Shown here: in pieces, positions 53,101-62,100 of the stretch | Numbering within the stretch: position 1 is the stretch's first letter | Layout of the letters: the number at the start of each line of letters is the position of its first letter | Source: Symbiodinium natans | Lineage: Eukaryota > Sar > Dinophyceae > Suessiales > Symbiodiniaceae | Reading direction: 5' to 3' | Assembly: GCA_905221605.1 (NCBI GenBank) | Contig: CAJNDS010002235.1 | Coordinates: forward strand, 1,106,875-1,170,874 | Length of the DNA stretch: 64,000 nt | Position numbers and translations under genes: made by a program | Notes under the pieces: generated by a model | Seen by the model: the letters and a program-made list of their open reading frames with translations, nothing else | Told to the model about the DNA's origin: nothing | The model's database searches: none

Positions 53101-56100
53101 TTAGGGTTTAGGGTGTAGGGTTGCTATGAACCTGAATCCTTACGCCGTGACCCTAAACCGTGAACCCTAAACCCTAAACCCTAAGGGAGAGCAGAACTCA
53201 AGGCCAAGCCTCTCGAAATTGGAGGGGTCGCTTGTTTCAGCCTCGGCTCTGACCTTTTCTGACAACCCTCGAACCCCACAGCCTGAAACTTCCAAACCAA
53301 AAGCCCTAAAACCCTAAACCCTACTGTTGATGGACGAAATCCTGCATCACTGTTATCATGCAGGTCATAACATTGCTGTCCCTGCAATGCTTCGAAAGTA
53401 CATGTGTGTGAATGACCATATGCGTGTGCAACGTTAAAATTCGAGGGGTGCGGAGAGCTCGATTACCAACCGTCGCACACGTGTAACGTAGGGGGTCATG
53501 CAAAAATCTTGTCCATCCACAGTATGGTACCCTAATACCTCATACCCTCACACCCTAAACCTCAAACCCTATACCCCATACCCTAAACCCTAAACCCTAT
53601 ACCCTAAACCCTAAACCCTAAACCTTGAACAACTTCCAGCTTCGCAGGAGTGCCGCGATGGCCTCTACCTCACCCCGGAGGGGACCTGCGCCCCAAGCTG
53701 CGCGGAAGGCCGGCGCGCTGCGAAAGTTGGTGTTGGTTTGGGGGCTTTGGGGGGGGGAGGGGGGGGGGGTGGGGGGGTTTGGGGGGGTTTGGGGGGGTTT
53801 GGGCGGGTTTGGGCGGGTTTGGGCGGGTTTTGGGGGGTTTTGGTTTTGGGGGGGGTCTTCGGGGGTTGTGGGTTTAGGGTTTAGGGTTTGGGCTTTAGGG
53901 TTTAGGGTTTTTGGTTCGGGGTTTCTCTAAATGAGGGTCCCTTTTTGGGGCCCCATATATTGCACCCTTACAACAAATCCCAAAAGACCCCAAATTGGAG
54001 AACTACCCTTGGTTTTTTGTTAGGGTTTTTGAGGGGTTTGGGATTTTAGGGTTTTGGGTCTCGGGTTTGGGGGTTTGGGGGTTGTTTGGACTTGTGAGCT
54101 TTTGGGGTTTAGGGTTTATGGGGGCTTAGGGGTTTTGGGATTTGGGGATGTTTGTTGAGGTGTAAGGTTTGAGGGTTTGGGTGTTAAGGCTTAAGGGTTC
54201 AGGCATTGGGATTTGGGACTTTAAATTGTGGGTATGGCCAAACCCCCAAAGGGTTGAAGGTTTGGAGACTTGGATCGGCCAGGGTTCAGGGATTGGGGTT
54301 TAGAGTTGCGGGTTTCGGCTTCTTCCTTGGGGCTCTAGGTGAATGCTCAGCTTTAGGGCTCAGGGTTCTAAGGTTTAGGGGCTCCAAATCAGGGGTTCGG
54401 ATCTTGGTTCAGAGTCTCTAGGATAACCCTGAACCCTAAGCCCTGAACCCTAAACCCTAAACCCTAAACCCCAAACCCTAAACCCTAAACCCTAGACCCT
54501 AGACCCTAGACCCTAAATCCAAGTTCTGGTTTCTTGGGCTCTCTAGTGAACTTTTCCGGGGGCCGTTAGTGAAGGCTGCTTAGGCGAACCTGCGCCCTAA
54601 ACCCTATAAACCTTAAACCCTAAACCCCAGTCCCTTCTAAGCTTTCTAGGCTGCTTATAGGGCTCTTGGAGTTGTCTGGGCATGATATTTTTCACTTTAG
54701 GCCTATAACGTTTTCGGCTTACAGGACTTAAATGGTTTAGGGTTTAGGGTGTTGGACTGAAAGGGTTTAGGGTCTAGGGCTTGGGGCCAATTAAGGGGTA
54801 TAAGGAGGGACCCCTAGACCTCTTCCCATTCTTACCTGATAGATTTCCTATATACCTAAGTAGCCCCTACTTTGCCCCCTAAAGTCCCTCATAAGGGTCT
54901 CCTTAAGCCCCTTGAGTTTAGAGGACTCGAAACCCCACCACTAAGCCCCAACGTCAAGGAACCCCAAACCCTGAACCCTACACTCTAAACCCTAAACCCT
55001 AAACCCTAAACCCTAAACCCGAAACCCTAAACCCTAAACCCTGGTCCGAGGTACCTATCCATTGGGAACCAACTCAGTGGGCCGTCGCTGTGAGTCCTGC
55101 TCGAACGACTGCGTGCACTGCACACGCGAGAACGACGCGACCTCAGCGAGATGGTTCGGGCTTAGGGTTCAAGCAAGCTTAGGCCTTATGTTAGTTATGG
55201 TTGCGGGGAAGTGCCTGTTCCAAAACAGTAGACATGGAATGCGCCCCATATGTATATATATATATATATAATACGTATATTTGTGTATATACACATACAC
55301 CTTGGCCCAAATGAGCGGCCATTCAAAACTCTATATCTCGGGCCTAGGTCACTGGGGTTTGGGGCGGTATAAGGGCCATATTGGGAGTATATACGGGGGA
55401 GCCTTTAGGGGTACAACCTTAGGGGTACGAGTCGTCATCCCTTGTGACATTTCTGCTATGGGAAACCCTAAGCCTTAGAAGCCCTAAGCCCTGCACCAGT
55501 CAGTCATCACCCAGCCAGCAGCCCAAGCTCTCGCCTATCAACCCCAAAGCCCTCAGCCCTAGAGGCAGACCTCAACAAAGTCTCACTTGTCCCTGCAACT
55601 TCAACCCCTGACATTTGCTTCTAGCCTGCAAGGCAACTCCCAGTAGACCCCACAACCGAAACCCGAAGCCCACCCTCCCATGGGACGGCCTAGACATTCT
55701 TCGGCAGATATCCGCTGAATCCATTCAGGTCTGCCTGCAGTGCCGAAACGGCCCCTCAGCTGAGGTTTGTGGGGGGTTTGGGGTTGAGATGGTCCCGAAA
55801 CCCTTAGCCCTAAACCCTAAACCCTAAACCCTAAACCCGAGTCAAGCTTAGAGGCCTTGGGGCTGGCGTAGCAGGGAGCCCTGCATGGCAGGCCCATGGG
55901 TCCTGCTGTTTCGGGTTTGGGGCTCACGAACTCTTCGCCCCTGCCTGCGCAGAGAAAGAAAGAGTTGAGCCCTCCAATTTGGGGGTTTGGGGGTTGCGCT
56001 TTAGGGTTTAGGGTTTAGTGCATCAAACTCCCAAACCCTGAGCCCGAAATCCTCAAAAAAGCCTTCATCCCTCGACCCTGAACCCTACACCCTTAAACCC

Positions 56101-59100
56101 TACACCCTAAACCCCTAAACCCCTAAACCCCTAAACCCCTAAACCCCTAAACCCCTAAACCCCTAAACCCCTAAACCCTAAACTGCCCAAGGCAAGTACC
56201 TCACGCCGGACTTTTGGTGCGAGGCCACCTGTCCTCCCGGCACCTGGAAGAACTACACAGGACACAGGGTTTAGGTAGGGTTTAGGGTTTAGGGTTTCGG
56301 GTTTAGGGTTTCGGGGTTTAGGGTTTAGGGTTCAGGTTCAGGGTTTAGGGTTTAGGGTTTAGGTTCCCAACAGGTCCCAGTGCTGGACCTGAGGCTTTAG
56401 GGTTTAGGGCTTCGAGTCAAGGCTTTAGGCTTCAGGGTAGGGCTTACGATGTAAGAAGTTGAAACCTCCCAACCGTGCACCCCTAAACCCTAGCCCTAAA
56501 CCCTAAACCCTAAACCCTTGAACGCGAAGCAGCTTCCGGGATAGGGCTTGGGTTTTTAGGAGCATTTGGAGCTTAGCGCTTCCTCCGCCCTAGCTTAGCT
56601 TTATTATTGTAGGTTTAGGGTTTAGGGTTTAGGGTGATGACATTGCGGGTTTTTCTGAGGCTTTAGAGGGTTGAGGGTCCCCCTCCCCTTGGCCCTACCC
56701 AGCTCGTAGTTGGTTTAGAGTCCAGGGCTCAACCTAAAACTTTTCTCATCCAGTAGAACTTGCGCCCCCTGAATTCACAAATCGTTCTGCCCTAAGCCCT
56801 CAACGCCAAATGCACAATCCTCCAGCCCTAACCCCTAATACTTACTTTCACAATAGTTGAACTAGATATTTTCTGGCTACTAGTATGTCTCACGCTGGAC
56901 GCCGGAGATATGCTTGCACACGTCGCAATTTGATGTTTTAAGTTTAACCCTAGACCACAAGTCAAGCTCAACCTTTTTTCCATGGTTATCGGAGAAGTAA
57001 CCCCCAAGTCCTAGACCCCTAAACCCTAAACCCCTAGCCCTAAACCCTAAGCCCCTTGTCGTAAAACCCTAACCCCCCTGAACCCTAAACCCTAAACCCT
57101 GAAACCTAACCCCCCTGAACCCTAAACCCTAAACCCTAAACCCTAAACCCTAAACCCTAAACCCTAAACCCTAAACCCTAAACCCTAAACCCTAAACCCT
57201 AAACCCTAAACCCTAACCTAAAACCCCTGAACCAGGAGCCCTCGGGAGCCGATGTGAGCCCTGCCCGGGCGACGTCGGCGCCTGCATCAACGCCACATAC
57301 GCGGCTTCGGCACAGTTCAATAGGGGGTAGGGGGGGGGGGGGGGGGGGGGGGGGCCGGGGGTTAGGGTTTAGGGTTTAGGGTTTAGGGTTTAGGGTTTAG
57401 GGTTTAGGGTTTAGGGTTTAGGGTTTAGGGTCCAGGGTTTAGGGCTGAGGCTTGAGGATTGAAGGTTTAGGGTTTAGGGTTTAGGGGATTTCGGGGCTTG
57501 TAGCGTTTATGCCGGTGTTCAAGCGTGGGATCCCTGGTTTCTGTCAGGGCTTTATGTGGGGTGAAGGTTTAAGTATGTGTTGGGGGCTCGAAGTTTTTAA
57601 GGAGAGGGTTTGTAGGGTTTGGGTATCTTGTTTAGATCTTGCGGTTTAGGGATTTGCTCTGTTCCTTGCTCTTTGGACTTTTTTGATGGTGAGGGTTTAG
57701 GGGCGGTAGTAGTGCTTCGGGCTTGGAGGCTTTGGGGATTAGGATTGCTTTGGGTGGAACGTCGCACCTGAAACCCTAGACGCTTTGCGCAGTGTTGTTA
57801 GGGCTTCCTGGGTTTGTGCTTCAGATTTCAATCTAGGGGTCGGAATAGTTGCTAACAATAGTTCCTTATGGTCCCTACGTACTTCTCCTATAAAGATCCT
57901 CAAGACCCTATTCTGATTGTCCAAGCCCCGATATTATATTAAACCCCCGAAGCCCGAAACTCTAATCAGACTCTAATCCCTAAACCCTAGACCCTATTCT
58001 AATTATTCAGGCCCCGATATTCGGCTTCGGACTGGGGATTTCAAGGCCCATTGGGCCTTCTGGGCGTTGAAGGTTTTTGCAAGGATGATAAGCATTGCCG
58101 AGTTATTTTGGGGATTGACCCTAAATCCTAAACCCTAAACCCTAAACAGCCTAAACCCTAAACCCTTGGGGTGGTTTAGGGTTCCTTGCTTTGGGTTTGG
58201 GGCAGAGTGGGCCTTATTCCTAGGATGCCCAGTAGTACCCTTATTCCCTTTTTGGGGGGGTTTAGGTTCCCTTATAAACACCTTTTTTAGCAAAAAAAGG
58301 GGCACCCTTTTTAAGCCTAGGTTACTGGGCAGCCTAGATTCCCTTTTTTGGGGGGATTTAGGTTCCCTTATGTGCCCCTTTAAGCCAAAAAGGGCACCCT
58401 GTTTATTCCTCCCTTACTCCTGGGTCTAGATACCTTCATGGAGGACATGCAGATCTTGCTAGACTAGCCTTTTGGCCTCAGTCCGAATTACACTGGATGC
58501 TCTGGGTTCAGGGCTTAGGGTTAGGGTTTAGGGTTTAGGGTTTAGAGTTTAGGGTTTAGGGTTTAGGGCTTAGGGTATGTCTTGCAAAGTCGCGCCGAGG
58601 CGACGGAGTGCAAGAACGCCAAGCACCTTGCTCGATGAGGGTTCAGGGTTTTCATGGGTTCCTCTACTACCGGGTTTAGGGTTTAGGGTTTAAAGCTACT
58701 ACCCCCCCCCCCCCCTCCTAGTGTCCCCCACTTTAAGCCTATTCAGGGATGCCAGGGATAACGAAGCCTAATTGAGGCTATTTTAGGGGGGAAGCCTGGG
58801 GGTCAGCATATAGTAGGGAAACCCATGAGGTTTGGGCGGGGTGGAGTTGCGGGTTTTGTAACTACCCACAAGGGGCTTCTAAAAACAGTTGCTACCCACC
58901 AGCTCAATCCCATACCCTATACCCTAAACCCTAAACCCTAAACCCTAAACAATAAACCCTAAACCCTAAACCCTAACCTAAACCCTAAACCCTAAACCCT
59001 AAACCCTAAACCCTAAACCCCCGAGTCAAGAGTGCCGTGTCTGGTCCCTTCCCGGATCTAAACTGGGCAGATGAGCCTCGGCGGCTTTTTCCAGACCGGC

Positions 59101-62100
59101 GCACGCCGGCGGCAAAGCAGGAGGAAGTGAAGATGAGCGTTTAGGGTTTGGGGTTTAGGGTTTAGGGTTTAGGGTCTGGGGTTTAGGGTTTAGGGTTTAG
59201 GGTTTGGGGTTTAGGGTATTGGGGTCTAGGGTCTGGGGTTTAGGGTTTCGGGTTTTGGGGCCCAGGGTCGAGCACCGGCTGGACGAGCGATGGGAGAAGC
59301 TGGCAGACTGCGCAGCGCAGGATGACAGCGTCACGTGGATCGGGGCAATATCGAGCAGGTTGACCATGGCATTCATGGGACTCAGGATTGAAAGTTTGAG
59401 GTTTTGGAGTTTAGTTCGGGTTTAGGGTTTGGGGTTTGGGGTTTAGGTTTTTTCTTTAAATTACAGGTTTAGGGCCTTTTTGAAGCGGGGTGAGGGTTTG
59501 GAGAGGTTTGCGGGCTTCGGGCCGTAAGCCCGAAACTCGATTCAGGGCTCCCTGGAGTTTGGGTTTAGGTTTAGGGTTTATGGGTTTACTGAGTTTACTG
59601 AACCCGAGGCCCTAAGCCCTGAACCCTGTAGCTTTAAGGCGTTTGGCGAATAAGGCTCTAGACCTAAAGTGGCTTTGCGGGCTAAGAGTTTCGTGTTTGG
59701 GGTTTGGGTGAACCCTAAACCGTAAATAACCCTAAACCTCAGCTTGGGCCGAGGGCCGCTGGGGCCATGAAGCCATGGGGCCAGGGCGGAGCCCTCAACC
59801 CTAAACCCCAAATCCTAACCCGAATTCTTTATTTCATGGGTGCCTGGCCACGAAGCTGAGGTACCTGACGCGTGAGGCAATCTGCAAAGACTCCTGCCCC
59901 AACGGCCCGGGTGCTCAGGGAGTTTTGTGTGGCTTTAGGCTTTGGGGTTTATGGTTTAGGGTTTGGGGTTTAGGGTCTAGGGTGTGGTTTAGGGTTTAGG
60001 GCTTAGGGTTCAGGGGGAAGTTTGATAAGGTGAGAAGGTCAGAAGCTTAGGTGCTGTGTAGGTAAACAGGACTCACACAAACCCTGAAGCCGTAAGTGCC
60101 AGTTCCTAAACCCCACTGCCCCTACTTTCGGTAAATCCTACAAACTCTGCCTGGAGCAACCATGTACCTTAACGGCGTAAAGCCTTTGTGTTTGGGTTTT
60201 GGGTTTATATTCCCAACAATTACGGTTACATTCTCCCTTTCTTAAGGCTCCGAAACCCTAAACCCTAAACCCTAAACCCTAAACCGCTTTCACCTCAGCC
60301 GCCCCGAGGCTACTTTCCCAGAGGCAACGGCGAGGTCGGCCGGCATTGTCCACAGTGCCATGACCCACGTCTGCACATCTCCAAAGCCTCAAACCTAAAG
60401 CCTGTTTAGGGTGTAGGGTTTAGGGTTTAGGGGTAAAACCGTATACGCCCCAAACCCCCAAAACCAAGCCCCAAGCCCCAAACTCCAATCCCATCCCAAT
60501 CTCCAAAGCCCCACACGCCACGAAACTTTAAAACAAAGCGTAATGCTCGAAACTGGAACCTAGCTCACCTGGTTTTTGGAGTACTATACTTTAATACGAT
60601 TTTCCAAGGGCTACTCCAAAGTAGGGTCAAGGTTGACCCCGACTTCATGAAAAGCTTTGCACCCCAACTGCAGCTCCTATGCTATAAAAACAGCTCCCAA
60701 GCAGGAACTTTAAAACCCCAAGACCTAAACCCCAAACACTAAACCCTAAACCCTAAACTCTAAACCCTAAACCCTAAACCCTAAAATTGAGACTGCTGGT
60801 CGGTTGAATGGATTTGGTTTGCCCGAAGCCTTGAAACGCAATCGCCAAGCAGGCCTTCCGCCGTAACACCCAAACCCACCTTGTGAGCCCTTTGTGACTC
60901 GTGCCCGGTGGCACGTAGAGAAACGGCTATTGGTTTCAAAAGTTAGCCTCCAGCATCTAGGGATGTTTTAGGGTTTAGGGTTTAGGGTTTAGGGCTCAGG
61001 GTTCAGGGTTTAGGGTTTAGGGTTTAGGGCGTCCGGCTCAGGGCCAATGAGCCGTAAAGCCTTTAGACCCCAGGCCTTCAATCCCAAACCCAAAGCCCTA
61101 AACCCCACGCCCTTGAACTCGCAAAAACCCATAAGTTTAGGGTTTTAGGGTGTAGGGTTTAGGATTTAGGTTTTCGGGTTTAGGGTTTAGTCCTGCCCTA
61201 AAACCGGAAAAAGCACAAACGCCCTAAAGCTAGGTGTTGTCGGGGGTCTTCAGGGTCTTAGGTTGGGATGTTCCCCCCATATACTCACAGATAAGGACTC
61301 TAGTACCCCGATTTCCATCCCGATTAAGGACTGTTAGTATAATGTGGTACTTTACCGTAACTTTAGATCCTTACCCTTTTTGGGTTTATTGGGTTTCTTA
61401 ATAAGGCAGCTAAAAGTTTGATTTATAGCTACACTCCTGAGTGCAGCCAAGTATCAGGAGGAACATCCCAAGTCTCAGGGGTTTTGGGGTTTTGTGGCTT
61501 CGCGCTTTGTGGAGTTTGCGGCATCTAGGGCTTCTGAGAGTTGAGGCTTTAAGGATGTTTGGCCGTCATGGCCTATTTTTTTCTGTTCTTGGGAAATAGA
61601 GTTTAGGGTTTACTTTTAGGGTTTACATTCTTTGTCTAACCTGAGTGCTAGGTAGGGCTTGGCTTTCGTGCTTTCGGGTCGAGGCAACGTTCTTTTTTCG
61701 CCCAGGACGATTGCTTCTCGTGCTCGACGACCAACGTGTGCACCGTTTGCGACAACGGCAAGTTCCTGAGCCCCAACATGTGGTGTCCGCGCCTCAGTCC
61801 GGCCCTAAACCCTAGGGTTTAGGGTTGAGGGTTTAGGGTTTAGGGTTTAGAGTTTAGGGTTTAGAGCTAGACCCTAGACCCTAAACCCTAAACCCCAAAG
61901 CCTAAACCCTATCAGCATCTAGGGTCCAGGTCTAGGGTTTCGGGCTTGTGGCCTGTACTACTGAGGCTAAGGGTCTAGGGTGCATGCTTGCCCTAAACCC
62001 TAAACCCCAAATCCTCAACCCTAAACCCTCCTAGCCGCTCTGGCTCCACTTCAACCTTCTGCCCCGCTTTAGTCATTAGTGGTGGCAAGGGTTACGTGGA

